A stretch of DNA of 64,000 bases from Blattamonas nauphoetae (lineage: Eukaryota > Preaxostyla > Oxymonadida). The stretch is from positions 372,001 to 436,000 of the forward strand of contig JARBJD010000001.1 of NCBI GenBank assembly GCA_033064195.1, in the 5' to 3' direction. The notes beneath the pieces are model-generated. The model was not told where the DNA came from and did no database searches. It saw only the letters and a list, made by a program, of their open reading frames with translations. A program made the translations under genes and the position numbers. Shown piece by piece: positions 1 to 10,840 of this stretch; position 1 is the stretch's first letter; every line of letters begins with the position of its first letter.

Positions 1-188
1 TGAAACATCATTTTTTAAGAAAGAGACTTCATTTGAAAGTCATTTAAATGATCTCACTTTGATTTCATCCTTTTCACGATTGGAATGCTTTTTGTTTTTC
101 TGATCCACTTTCTTTCCGAATTGGGTTATCTGTGTGCAAACTGAATTTGCAATGGGTAGATCGTCGAATCTCCGCTCAATCAGCTTCG

Positions 189-905
189 ATGTCCGAAATT
201 CGTACCATTGAAGGAATCTATTTGTTTGATTCATCGGGGAAAACAATTTATTCCAACTATCTCGAAGGTTTCGACAAGAAAGTAACATCAATTGTAGCCT
301 TTGAGAATGCTCTCATATCGAGATGCAAAAACGACAACAAGAATGAAACAAGTATCTTTCACGTTTTCTCTGTCATAAATTTCCCCACTCTCTTAATCAG
401 GTGGAATGTTCACACTTGGACCGTACATCGTCGGATATAAGACGCAAGCTGATGTCACATACACCTTGATTGCCCATGATACAGAAAACGAGGAAATTGT
501 TTGGGACACTCTCATTCACCTTGTTGATGCGGTTCTTCGGACATTCAAGTTTGTTCTTGCACTGATCCCTGATTCACCTCTAATCCATCGTTTAAATTCA
601 GAAATAGTGTATCGTCAGCGAATCTCCTCGCACATTATGACCTCCTCCTCCTTTGCGTTGATGCCATCATTGACAATGGGTTTGTCTCTCTCACACTCAT
701 GCCATTGCGTCTTCTACCTGTATCATCCCCTTATAGGATCATTTTTGACGATGATATGTATTCAATCAATAAACGGATTAGTGCCACTTCGGAGGGGATG
801 ACCCAACCGTCTCAATCAAAAGCCTCTGACCTCTCGTCTGGACCAGGAGTTTCATCAAGTGTGATGAATGCTGCGAAGGGATTTATGTCGAAATTCTTTG
901 GATAG
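189..905 (+). CDS. COPZ: Coatomer (COPI) zeta subunit
   Basis: Small sigma/zeta-type adaptin of the COPI coat, which packages Golgi-to-ER cargo in the cytosol. I splice four exons with introns at 352-400, 549-601 and 680-736. The phases join cleanly to give 185 residues, close to the usual 177-ish length of zeta. The longin-like fold begins IEGIYLFDSSGKTIYSNYL and contains the conserved stretch LLLLCVDAIIDNG followed by FDDDMYSINKRIS, which is typical of zeta rather than AP sigma subunits. The ATG at 189 was chosen because the longin core starts four residues later; an upstream in-frame ATG at 132 would add 19 unrelated residues. The C-terminal tail is Ser/Gly-rich and ends MSKFFG. Seen: frame, splice sites and motif pattern. 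Family assignment is from known zeta sequences. Confidence 0.9.
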
Positions 906-1132
906 GTGAATGGTTGTTTGATTTATTTGCTTCCATGTCTCCACATTTCATTAATCTTTATTCGGACTTCTTTCTCTCAACTCTGTTTCCAATGCCTTGA
1001 GTTCTTTTCTGGACACGTATAAACGTTTTTTCAAAAGACTGAAAACGACGTTGGTATCGAATGTTTCCTTTTTACGGATGAAGATCATTGATGCCCACTT
1101 TTTTTGCTCTATTCAAATCGTTTTTTCAAAAA

Positions 1133-1873
1133 ATGGATATTCCACCCGAAAAATCATTGGAGCAGCATAATGCTCCCGTGTATGACTTATTTTGTAATAT
1201 TTTCTGTGATTCATCAGAAGAAAGCCTCGAAAGGCTGATCTCGTCCTTCGAAGACTACCTGTGACTGAAGAACCCAAGCCGATTATTGTTATCCCTCAAC
1301 AGCCGCCAACATTGGACATTCATGTACCAGATCTCTCTGAAATACCACGTCAGATTGTTTGGGATGACATTTTCGAAAAAGATTCCTTTCGTGCTCTCAA
1401 TGATAGTGTATGACAATATACTCTCGTAATATCATATTTTGTTGATCATTTATCACTTCTAGAAAATTTCTGAAGAGACAAAGAAAGAACTCAACAATCT
1501 ACATCAATTCACACATTCATCAGACAAAACTCAGGAACTACCTGCTGCATTTGACTCAATACTGTCTGTCATTCAGCGTAAGGTCTGCTTTTTTTCACAA
1601 TAATGACGAATATAGATATCATCGATGATGAAAGACACTGAAAACAAACGACTCCATTATTTCAACGTAAATCACCAACTGGACGATGTAAATCACCTTC
1701 TTCAAACACGCCGTGTGACTTGTTTCTTGTTCTTATCATTCTCAGTTCAAACACAGACAGAGGGGCGAAAGAATCGGACTGAACTTGTTTCAAGAACTAC
1801 TGAGCTCCTCAGATCATATACGTCCCTTGATGATGAGATCTCTTTTGGGGCAGCTGCAGAACCACCATTCTAA
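1133..1873 (+). CDS. Unrecognised small helical protein
   Basis: I do not recognise this protein. Exons join in one frame if introns are removed at 1180-1217 (38 bases), 1408-1462 (55) and 1583-1615 (33), giving about 204 residues. A further 33-base stretch at 1713-1745 has GT...AG ends and is a multiple of three, so it may also be spliced (193 residues). The N-terminus is proline-rich (EEPKPIIVIPQQPP). The rest is polar and helical, with patterns such as SEETKKELNNLHQF and NRTELVSRTTELLRSYTSL that suggest coiled coil. It lies between coatomer zeta and eIF2B beta on the same strand, with gaps of about 200 bases. The function is unknown. The evidence is frame continuity across several introns only, so exon choices may be wrong in detail. 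Confidence 0.55.
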
Positions 1874-2074
1874 AGTGATCGTCACCAGAATTTGGCAGAC
1901 AAATCTTGCTTTCAATGTCATCATTTTCGTCTTCATTTCCGTTCATTTCATGACATTCTCATAATTTATCGACTCATTCATTCAGAATCACTCTTGCTAG
2001 TTTTTGGCTGAAAGATAGGAATCATGTAATTTCTATTTCCGTCTTGAGTAACTTTCTTGGAGTCTGATCGGGAA

Positions 2075-3670
2075 ATGACACAACAATCTCTCATGTCAGG
2101 TGAAGAAACGACTGAAAAACAATCATCTGCTATCATTGCATTTCTCCAGACGATCCAAGAAGGATCAGGTTCCCTTCACATCGCTCAATCGACACTCAGC
2201 CTCTGTCAGACTATCATCTCGACAACGAAAGGACTTGGCAAGGAAGGTGTTCTGGCCTCACTCGGAAGTGTCAAAGAACTCATCCGTGATAATCGCCCAA
2301 CAGGTTTCTTCCTCAACGTGTCACCTCTAATTCTTCTCCCATGATTTCTCACAGATTTTGTCATCAACAACATGATCCTCTATTCAATGAAGGTGGTACG
2401 AGAACATGGAAGCAAAACGAAAAAAGGAATGGGAGTTAAAAGTCTGACAAATCTGTTCACATCATTCTATCTTTTTTCGTCTCCCAGAATGTCTCGATAT
2501 GATTCAAGGGTTTTCGCAACAAATATCTGATTACTACACCAATATCATTTCACAAGCTCCGCAATACATTAATAATTCGTCTGTCACACTCTTTTTTCAC
2601 CACCCTCAGATCTGTTGTCATGACCCATGGCTACTCAAGAATGGTGTTTCAATTCCTGACTGGACTCCCAAAAACGCATACATTCACAGTTATTGTCGCA
2701 GCTGCTGCTCCAACGTCTCCATTCTCTTTGATCTTTGACAAAACAACACTCTGTTTTAACTCCATTTTCCACCCCTCTCCAGTTTTCAAGGACATAGAAT
2801 GGCAGCCGATCTGTCAAAGGCAGGAATTCATACCATCCTCGTGTCTGATGCTGCGGTTCCCGCCATGATCAGTAAGGTCACAAGCATTGTTGTGGGAGTT
2901 TCTGCAGGTATCTCGTCATTTCTCACAAAATGACTCATTTTCTTTTTTTGCATCTCTTTGTCTTGAACCGATTAATCACATCATGTAGTCACTGCTGATG
3001 GAGGCATTATTGGTGATCCTGGCATTTCAACACTTGCTCTTGCCGCAAAAGAGAGATCTCTCCCGTTTCTAGCTCTTTCTGGACTATATAAATTGTATCT
3101 AACTTTATTGATCATTAGATTTCTTCAGTACTCCCTTCTACACATCCCAACAAAACTTCAATGAACTCCTTGATCCCTCGACAGTCATCAGTCCCCATAC
3201 TCTTGGTATCATCCTCTCTTCCGCGTTATCCTCTTTTCAGTTCAGTGTGGAGACCCCCTCATTATCAACCCGAAGTTTGACTACGTTCGCCCATCACACA
3301 TCTCTCTGATCGTCAGCAACGTCGAAAAGTCTGCAAATCGTGTTTTGATCATCGTCTTCTCGTTGTTAGCGATGCTGTTGCTCCTATCAATGTCTACCAA
3401 CACATCAAACAATTGTACTCGGAAGAAGATTACACCAACCACTCTCACATCCAACAAAATATCACTGCATACCTCTACCCAGCTGCTTCTCCGTCGCCGT
3501 CTCAACTGTCACAGGCTCAACCTGTCCTACCGAAGAATCTCCCACCCCATTCTTTTGAGATCCTGAATTCTCTTCAGCCGGGGGGAATGCTCCTTCCAGC
3601 AATCACATCAACCACTGCATCCCATCCTCCGTTTGATGAAGCTGATTCTCCGTCCAAAGAGCCGTCATAA
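2075..3670 (+). CDS. EIF2B2: Translation initiation factor eIF2B subunit beta
   Basis: Regulatory subunit of the cytosolic guanine-nucleotide exchange factor that recharges eIF2. Nine exons, with introns at 2304-2354, 2442-2487, 2579-2609 (31 bases), 2715-2782, 2908-2988, 3095-3128, 3206-3240 and 3329-3369, give a 402-residue protein; the human subunit is about 350. The N-terminal helical domain precedes a Rossmann-like core. Visible family features are VVMTHGYSRMVFQFL, GHRMAADLSKAGI, VGVSAVTADGGIIGDPG and the closing ISLIVSNVENDAVAPINVY with IKQLYSEEDY, which matches the eIF2B alpha/beta/delta family and the beta C-terminus best. After that motif there is an extra Pro/Ser-rich tail of about 70 residues that the usual beta subunit lacks. 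The ATG at 2075 is the first in frame. Alpha or delta cannot be excluded from sequence alone, but the spacing favours beta. Confidence 0.9.
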
Positions 3671-4059
3671 AGCTCACTGGACAAAATGAGTTGATTCATC
3701 TGTTCTTTTTGTGGGTTCCTCTTCTTCCTTCGTTAATGTTTTCAATCTGAAAAGGTTATTTCTTAATCCATTTCATCATGAATTTGCCATTGAATCTGCC
3801 AAGAAATTCATTCCACAATCGAGTTTTGTTCGTAAGGTTCTATGTGAAAGAGTTTCTGCTTGACAAGGCATTTTATAATTATTTATCTGCAATTTCACAA
3901 AATCCCTTTCTGGTGAGCACTTTTTCGATTGATCTGGATCTGTGACCCACAATAATTTCGAGTCCTGGACGCGATGATATGACGCGCTCTTCGGTGACAT
4001 GAAACTGGTGATATGTGCTTTTCAAGTCTCCTTACAAATCAACAAACTCAAGTATCGAA
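3671..4059. other. Intergenic gap, no gene seen
   Basis: About 390 bases between the eIF2B beta stop and the start of the Gly/Cys-rich gene. AT-rich and without a convincing splice-joined frame on either strand. It should hold the 3' end of one gene and the promoter of the next; I see no repeat or RNA gene in it. Confidence 0.5.
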
Positions 4060-4671
4060 ATGAGCGGACTTCTCTCTCTTCTTGTTAGCCTTTCATCAGC
4101 CCAGTTCTATGATGGACTCTGTGGCGGATGTGGTGGCTGCGGCGGCGGATGTGGTGGATGCGGCCTTGGAGGCTGGGGTGGAATGGGCTGTGGCGGATGC
4201 GGCCTCGGAGGCTGGGGTGGAATGGGCTGTGGTGGTTGCGGCGGTCGCTGGCCAATGGGTGGCATGTACGGCGGTCAAGGTGGCCAACAATGCAACTACA
4301 ACAACTGCAACAACGCCAACGCTTACGGTGCTGGAGGAAACTGCTGCAACTATGGCCAACAAGCTGGAGCTGTCAACTCCAACAACTGTGTCGCCAACTT
4401 GAACGCTGCTCAAGCTAGCGGATGCCGCAACTTTGCTAACCGCAATGCCAATGAAGTCCTTGTCCACAACATCAACGATTGCTGCGCTTCTGGCACAGAC
4501 ACCTATGGAATGGCCAACATGAACAGCTGCGCTGCCAACAACAACATGTACGGTGCTGGATCAGGTGGATGCGCCAACAACCAATACAACAACGCTGCCG
4601 GAATGAACAACTGCAACTCTGGCGGATACGGCAGCTACGGAGGTGGAGGAATGGGCGGCTGGGGCTGGTAA
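4060..4671 (+). CDS. Secreted Gly/Cys/Asn-rich low-complexity protein
   Basis: A 203-residue intronless protein of strongly biased composition. The ATG at 4060 was chosen because it opens a short signal peptide, MSGLLSLLVSLSSA, with a likely cut before QFYDG; an ATG at 4015 would put 15 polar residues ahead of it. Residues about 20-75 are Gly/Cys repeats of the kind GGCGLGGWGGMGCGGC. Residues about 80-185 are Asn/Cys/Ala-rich, for example NYNNCNNANAYGAGGNCC. The end returns to Gly/Tyr/Trp. No family is recognised; the pattern recalls structural cell-wall, cyst-wall or adhesive proteins, but that is inference. The GC content is well above that of its neighbours because of the Gly and Asn codons. 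Its many cysteines suggest disulfide cross-linking outside the cell. Confidence 0.75.
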   Translation: MSGLLSLLVSLSSAQFYDGLCGGCGGCGGGCGGCGLGGWGGMGCGGCGLGGWGGMGCGGCGGRWPMGGMYGGQGGQQCNYNNCNNANAYGAGGNCCNYGQQAGAVNSNNCVANLNAAQASGCRNFANRNANEVLVHNINDCCASGTDTYGMANMNSCAANNNMYGAGSGGCANNQYNNAAGMNNCNSGGYGSYGGGGMGGWGW

Positions 4672-4805
4672 ACATCTATGGCTTTCTCCTAATTCAGCTT
4701 CATAAGATTTATCTTAAACAGCGAAATACTAATATTTGTTCAATCTATGAGAAAGAAAACGAAGATGAAGTGAGAAAAAAAGAGTGGTGACGCAAACGCA
4801 ACTCA

Positions 4806-5540
4806 TTAATCTTTCTTCGATGGGAAGATCATGTTCTTAATGAGTAGAAAGAGAACTATAGCAATGATAATAAGATGGGGCAGATAGTCATTCCATCCTG
4901 ACGCGTTGTACAAATCTTGTGACTTCTTCTTAAAATCACGAGAATCATTCATAAGATTTCGTGCCTGCTCCTCAACAACTGGCGAGTTCAATGAAAACAG
5001 AAAGCAAACTGTCAAGCTTCTCTCCTCGCTCGGTCAGATCTTGGAAGTTCTTTGTCAAGACTGTCCTCACATCTTCTAAATCTGCGTTCAATTCGTCCAG
5101 CTTGGCTGAGGAGGCTTTTTCAACATATTGTTTGGCTTGTTCGGAAATGGTCGCCTTGAAAGACGAGAATAGTGAGGTGTCCGATGGAGATTGAAGGACA
5201 TCCGAGAATTTCTTCTGAAATGCGGATGAAATAGTCCGAAGATAATTGAAAATGTGTGTGATCGAGATATTCACTGATGCATTTCCTACATATACCACAT
5301 CACCCTGTGTGAGAAGGCTGCAGAGGTTGAAATGGAATCATGTCGGAAAAACGGAGCAGACCAAAATGTGGATTGCTTATCGTTTACAACCATCTTTTGA
5401 GGAGATTGTGGTGTGATTTTTGAGACAATTTGCAGAACTTTCGCTTGCAGAGATGGTGCTGGTGTTGTTTCATTGAAAGACAACGAAACCAGCGTTTTCT
5501 TTGTTTGAACGTTCAAAATGAATGTATGGATGAAAGCCAT
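4806..5540 (-). CDS. Longin-type R-SNARE, VAMP7-like
   Basis: Membrane fusion SNARE of the endosomal or secretory pathway. Three exons, with introns at 5318-5361 and 4979-5009 (31 bases), give 219 residues, the normal VAMP7 length. The order is an N-terminal longin domain (starting MAFIHTFILNVQTKKTLVSL), an R-SNARE helix with the layer-zero arginine in DLTERGEKLD, and a C-terminal membrane anchor HLIIIAIVLFLLIKNMIF with a short lysine-rich tail. Removing the 31-base intron restores the heptad register across the SNARE motif (GEKLDIVEEQARNLM), which strongly supports that splice. The start at 5540 is the methionine at the head of the longin domain; an upstream in-frame methionine at 5606 adds residues not expected in the family. 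Vamp7 versus another longin VAMP is not settled. It is convergent with the Gly/Cys-rich gene. Confidence 0.88.
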
Positions 5541-5743
5541 GAGTTTAGGACAGAAGGAAAAATAAAGTAGTCCCTTGGTGAAGGTGTAGTTTTGATCGAA
5601 CCACAATGTTTCCTGGATTGATTGGTTGTTTGACAGAACCTCTCTGCATTTTGCACCATGTGAAATGATGGGAAAATTATGTTGTAATAAGAATTAAATG
5701 TGAAAAAGGCTGAATATTCTGAATAAGTTTCCTTCGAGAACCG

Positions 5744-6978
5744 TCAGTCCTTCCTTGTTTTTGTCTCATGACCATCGAACAAAGCAGTTGTGCCCTCAAC
5801 AACCTGATCATATTGGGTACAAACATCCTTGTAGCCAGCAGTGAAGCACCGCTCAGCCTCGGCCTTGAACTCCTCAAAAGACGAGAAGTCAGATGGATCG
5901 AGAACATCGCAAATGTTGAACAGAATGTACCCTCTGGAGAGGAAGAGCACATAAAGGAAAGAATGAGCAAAAGAAGAGTGAAGCCAAACCTGCAAGGATC
6001 GCCTTCTTTTATTGGACCGACAGAACTGATGTCTGGTGTGATGTGTGATGGAGGAATGACAACGTCTTGTGGATGGATGAAGAGTTGCTTTTCCTTGACA
6101 ACGTATTGGCTTCCTTCACACGGGCAGATCAGAAGCTAATCATGGAGGGAAGAAGATTTGGAAAGTTGGATGTTGAGGGAATAAATGGACGACCTTAAGC
6201 TTTTTATTGAAAGCTATTCGGAATAATCCAGAACGGAATGGGAAAACTCCCCGTGCGCTGTATCTGCTGCCTTCGGGATAGATGAGAAGACGGGGATTTC
6301 TGAAGGCGTGAAATATTGGGGGAGATAGACCTGTTTCGGACAAAATCATCAAAAAGATCTGCTAATCGATTGTTCTTTTCTGCGATTTGTTCTTTGGTTG
6401 CCTTTATCCTTGATCCACGACGCTACGTGTGTAGAATTGTGAACGAACACCGTTGTGCAAACTCTGTGAACAAGAAGGCATGAATTTCCATATTTTGAGG
6501 TTGCAAAGATAGGTGGGAAGATAAGACCAATGATAAGTCTGAGGTAAGAGGAGTGGAGAGATAAATTGGTATGAATGATTTGTTCGAGGAATACCTGGCA
6601 AGTGGTGCAGAAAAATGAAGTTGCGACGTCACAAAGAAATCAGCAAATCCTTTATGAGAAGTGAGAACTAAATGGAAAGCAATGATCAGCAGATACGCTC
6701 AGAAACATACCAATTCCTTGGAAGTCCTCCAATTTATCCTTGCATCGACCTGTAATTCCAACTCGAGCACCAAATGCTGGAAAAGAACCAATAAGGAAGT
6801 GCATGTATGGACAGAGGAAATAGACCGACATACATTTCACACGACTGTATACAAAGCCAGAATAGTACCCACGCCATGATAGGCAGGGCATAACCGTCAC
6901 CCAGAGAAGACTTGCTAAAAACATCTTCGCCACGAACCATATAATACTGTACACTTTTCGGATTCTGTTCATTTGCAC
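5744..6978 (-). CDS. PlsC-type lysophospholipid acyltransferase
   Basis: ER membrane enzyme of the 1-acylglycerol-3-phosphate acyltransferase family, which moves an acyl chain from acyl-CoA to a lysophospholipid. The N-terminus carries hydrophobic segments (SIIWFVAKMFLASLLWVTV and FLIGSFPAFG). The catalytic H-x4-D motif appears as SHKGFADFF near 6640-6657, the VFVHNSTH...TKEQI block follows, and the glycerol-phosphate binding motif is YPEGSR near 6264-6283. Frames join through about seven short introns, one of only 25 bases (6402-6426). A 24-base in-frame candidate near the N-terminus may or may not be removed. The C-terminal domain (SDFSSFEEFKAEAERCF) is not diagnostic. The substrate is not predictable. 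Start at 6978 rests on the first methionine before the first hydrophobic segment. Confidence 0.85.
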
Positions 6979-7075
6979 TTTTGAACAAAACTCTGGGTTG
7001 ATCTATTCTTTTCTGGTCACCTTAAGTCTGTGCCAGTGAACTCATTCATCATTCAGTGTCTTGACATATCCTTTC

Positions 7076-8412
7076 ATGCAGACTGTTCATGAACAGTTGG
7101 ACTCCGCTAGAAGTAGCTACAACGAACATAACCAAAACCTCCACTCTTTTCAAACCCAGAAAGATTTTCTTCTCAAATCTGAGCAGTCTTGGACTCTTTC
7201 CTCTGCTGTCTCCCTTTTTCTTGCTGATGAAACGAATTCACTCTTCACCAACCGAATCCACCACCTGAAATCTGAAACGAAGAATGTGCTCCTTATTTCG
7301 TTCCTATCAAATAAAACAAGTGATTTTACCCAGATTCACCCAAAAATCTCGCAATTTATCGGACACTGTGAACGAGATGTGGATGAAACAGTTCGATTTG
7401 TCGCTAAAATCGTTCGAGCTCTACTGACTCATGGAATCGTTCCTCAGGGCATATTTGATCAATTTATTCCTGACTTTTTCCAACATCAACTCCTCCATGA
7501 CATAATTTCGTCAATTACAGAGAGCAAACCTTCATCGTGCTCGCCTGTTGAAGAACCCAAGGGAAACGAGCCGTCACTTCACTTTTCACAACAATTCAGT
7601 CTCGATTCATTCCTTACAGTCCCATTTTTTGGATTGTGTGATGAAGATACCGACACATCATCCATCTTCCCACCAGGATTTGAAGATTCTTCATCATCGT
7701 CTCCTTCTCCCAAAATCCAACCTCTGCCTCAGCCCACGCAGCATCCTCCCGTCTTCCAACAAACAGCATCACCTACTCCTCTTAACATCCTCGTGACGCC
7801 TCTCCAGGAAGCCCCTCGCCAGCACAAACCATCAAAGTTGTTTATGAAACGGTCTCCCAGCCGTGACTCCCCTCCGCGCTCAACTTCACCCTCCGCGAAA
7901 ACAACTCCCACACCGCCTCTTCCGTTCAAATCCGGGTATACGCCTTCATTGTCCCCGTCGCCGTCGCCCAGTCTCTCCAACCCAGTGCCCTTCAACTTCC
8001 AAATCGCCCCTCAGAGACAGACAATACTATCAGATTCCATCCCAACTCAAAAATCAAAGCCAAAAGCCAATCTGGTAAAATCACAAAAAGTCACGCTTTC
8101 GACAGGCGCTACCACGACACTCACTCAAAAATCGTCCAACCCAAAACCGAAACGCACACTCTCCAGCAGAGAAGCACCAAAAACACACAAGCCACATGGA
8201 CCGATTGTCCCAGATCTACCCAGCCTTCCTGGTCAGAGAGCCCCTTTGGGCAATCATCGTTTTCCGTTTTGATCAATCTCGATCGGGCCAGAGTAGAAAG
8301 AATAACTTCTACTAGCACCTGCCCATTGTTGGATGATTCGAGAAACTTAGAATCATATCCGTTTGGTGATTCCTTGGACAAAAGGTGGATGAATGAAAAA
8401 GAAGCACTGTAA
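7076..8412 (+). CDS. Unrecognised protein with Pro/Ser-rich tail
   Basis: I do not recognise this protein. The first 150 or so residues are helical and moderately conserved-looking (QLDSARSSYNEHNQNLHSF, ISQFIGHCERDVDETVRF). From about residue 200 it becomes a disordered Ser/Pro/Thr-rich region. Read straight through, the frame from 7076 ends at 8272 (398 residues). An alternative removes 8090-8166, a GT...AG stretch with phase zero on both sides, and continues in another open frame to a stop at 8410-8412 (419 residues, ending with DKRWMNEKEAL). I give the spliced extent but the donor GTCACG is unlike others in this window, so the unspliced ending is a fair alternative. It lies upstream of the AIP1 gene on the same strand with about 200 bases between them. 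Confidence 0.5.
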
Positions 8413-8608
8413 GTGGACCAGAATCTTCTCGAATCCTTATTTCTCGTTTCATCGACAAAAATGATACATTGATAACTCATTTCTACAAATTGTGTCATTT
8501 CTTGGTTAAATCAGGGACTTTTTGGACGTATTCAGGGTTTTCTTGACTTGGCCAATTTCTGACTCAAAAAACGAAATTAAAGGGCTTCGATCCATCAAAG
8601 TCAACGAA

Positions 8609-10682
8609 ATGAGCATCACAATCAGTATATATTTATTTTTCCATCAAACTCGTTCTTTTATGTAATTTCAGATACAACATACGTTCCGAACCCAAACACA
8701 GAACGTGGAAAACCAACGCGGCTCACTTCGACTCCATCTGGAGAAGAAATTGTTTATGGAGCAGGAAATGCCGTAATAGTTCGCAGCATCAAGGACCCAA
8801 TGCAAATTGATGCCTTTTATGGACATCGTGCGCCAGTCCAGGTTGCTCGTTATTGCCCATCTGGATACTATTGTGCATCAGCCGGTTTGCCCAGCTCTCA
8901 GCTTACCTTTTTCCTCCTGTTTCATCGATCTCTTTTTTATTTTTTTCATCATAGATGCTCACGGGCGAGTCCTGATTTGGAGCACTGGAACGAAAAACGA
9001 AAAGATCACCAAACTCGAGAAACCATCTCTATCAGGTGGCGTGAACGACCTCTCATGGTCTGATGATAGCAAACGAGTACTCGTCGTTGGAGAGGGCAAA
9101 GATAAGTCTGAACTATTCAATCCACACAATCATTCTTCATTCATTTCTCACTAGGAAAGCCGAAGTTTTCAACTGGGATACTGGAACGAGCCTTGGCGAT
9201 ATTTCAGGTCACACTGCTCAACTTCTTGCCGGTACAATTCGCCCTTGCCGCCCGTACCGTGTCGTCACAGCTGGAGAGGACAAACTCGTCAACTTCTACA
9301 AAGGACCACCATTTAAATACGATCACTCCGTTCGCGAACATCAGAAATTTGTGAATTCAATTGAATATGCCTCTGATGGCAGTGTATTTGTGACTGGAGG
9401 TGGAGACAAAACGATCCTCCTGTATGACGGAACTGAAGGAACTGTGAAGGGGAAATTCTCCGAGGAAGGCGGACACAAACTGTCTGTCTTCTCCCTTGCC
9501 TTTTCAAAGGACAACAAGCAACTCTTCTCCTGCTCAGCCGACAAGACAATGAAACTGTGGGATGTCGAGACAATGAAATGTGTGTCCACATTCCAGAACG
9601 CCGAAAAGCCAGAATTGCTTGATACTCCAATGGGTTGCACATGGACCAGCATTGGACCGGTTGTTGTCACTCTCAGAGGTGATCTCTTGCACGTTGACAC
9701 AAGCTCACCGACCGAAGGCATCAATTTCCCAGCTGCTCGCATTCGTGCACAAACAAAGGGGATCCAACAATTTGAAGTTTTGGAAGAGACCAGCCCAGTT
9801 AGGTTCATCACCTGTGGGTATGATTCTCAGATCATCCAGTACACTCGCGACAAGGGAACAATGGAAGGAAGCTCTTCCAACTTCCACAACGGCCCGATTT
9901 CTTCGATTGCAGCCACCCAGGAACGCATTGTCTCCCTTCAAATCGACGGAACCACCATTGTTTCGGAAAACAAACCAACCCGCACGTTTGTTGAAGCAGA
10001 AGCCAAAGCAGCTCCCATCGCCGGCCCTCAGCTCGTTAACAAGTTCACTCTTCCCAACCCTCGCGGCACGTGCATCTTGAGCGGTGGTGCCCATTCAATC
10101 GTTGCTGGCTTGAAGGTTCTTGTTGCTGTGGAACTTGAGAAGGGAACGCCAGTGTGCCAAGCAGCCACAACTTACGATGTAACCGCAATCGCTGCATCTC
10201 GCAAAGGAGACGTGATTGCAGTCGGAAGCACAGATCAACACGTCCACTTCTGGAAGTTCGACAAGGCCGCGAAGACCCTTGTTGAATTTGCCAAATCGAA
10301 GGGACGGTATGGTGGATCCATCACCGCTGTGGCTGTGAGCGCCGATTCACAGACCTTTGCTGCTGCACGTGACCGTAATTTGTGTGTTGGACCAATCCCA
10401 GCCAGTGGAGATGACGATGGATCGAAGCTTAACGAAGACAGACTCCTCCACACAAGCAGGATCACGTCACTTGCCTTCTCCCTCGAGGACGCCCCGACCA
10501 CACTCATCTCGGTTGGGCTCGATTGCCAGGCCGTCCTTTGGGACATGTCGGACTCGGAGAAGTTCAACAAGATCACCGGCATCCACACCCCACAAGGAGT
10601 CACTGATGTCAAGTATGTTGATGCAAAGACGTTTGCGACAACTGGAACTGACGGATTCCTGCGTGTCTGGAATATTGAGTAA
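8609..10682 (+). CDS. WDR1: Actin-interacting protein 1 (WDR1-like WD40 protein)
   Basis: Cytosolic cofactor that helps cofilin disassemble actin filaments. Four exons, with introns at 8625-8671, 8885-8954 and 9106-9154, give 635 residues; AIP1 proteins are usually a little over 600. The whole protein is a double seven-bladed propeller: blades such as GHRAPVQVARYCPSGYYCAS, SWSDDSKRVLVVGEG and HKLSVFSLAFSKDNKQLFS in the N-terminal half, and TDQHVHFWKFD, ITSLAFSLEDAPTTLISVG and FATTGTDGFLRVWNIE in the C-terminal half. The early run of Asn/Thr/Glu before the first blade and the propeller order match AIP1 rather than a generic WD protein. Its presence implies cofilin-dependent actin turnover in this organism. 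The start ATG is separated from the body by the first intron. Confidence 0.93.
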
Positions 10683-10840
10683 AGGACATTCTTACAGTTT
10701 TCGTCTGTCTATTTCTTACCGTCTCTCATGTTTTTGTTTCTTCTGTCTGTTCTTGTCATCATCTCGTAAACTCATCCCACTCATCTTTTTTTCGTGAAAC
10801 CAAAATCAATCGATCAAAGACCCATGAAGAGACGGCTCGA

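Noticed and set aside
4082-4675. Alternative frames over the Gly/Cys/Asn gene (Val/Ala-rich and Arg/Trp-rich)
   Set aside because: Shadows produced by biased codons; only the 4060 frame has a signal peptide and regular cysteine spacing.
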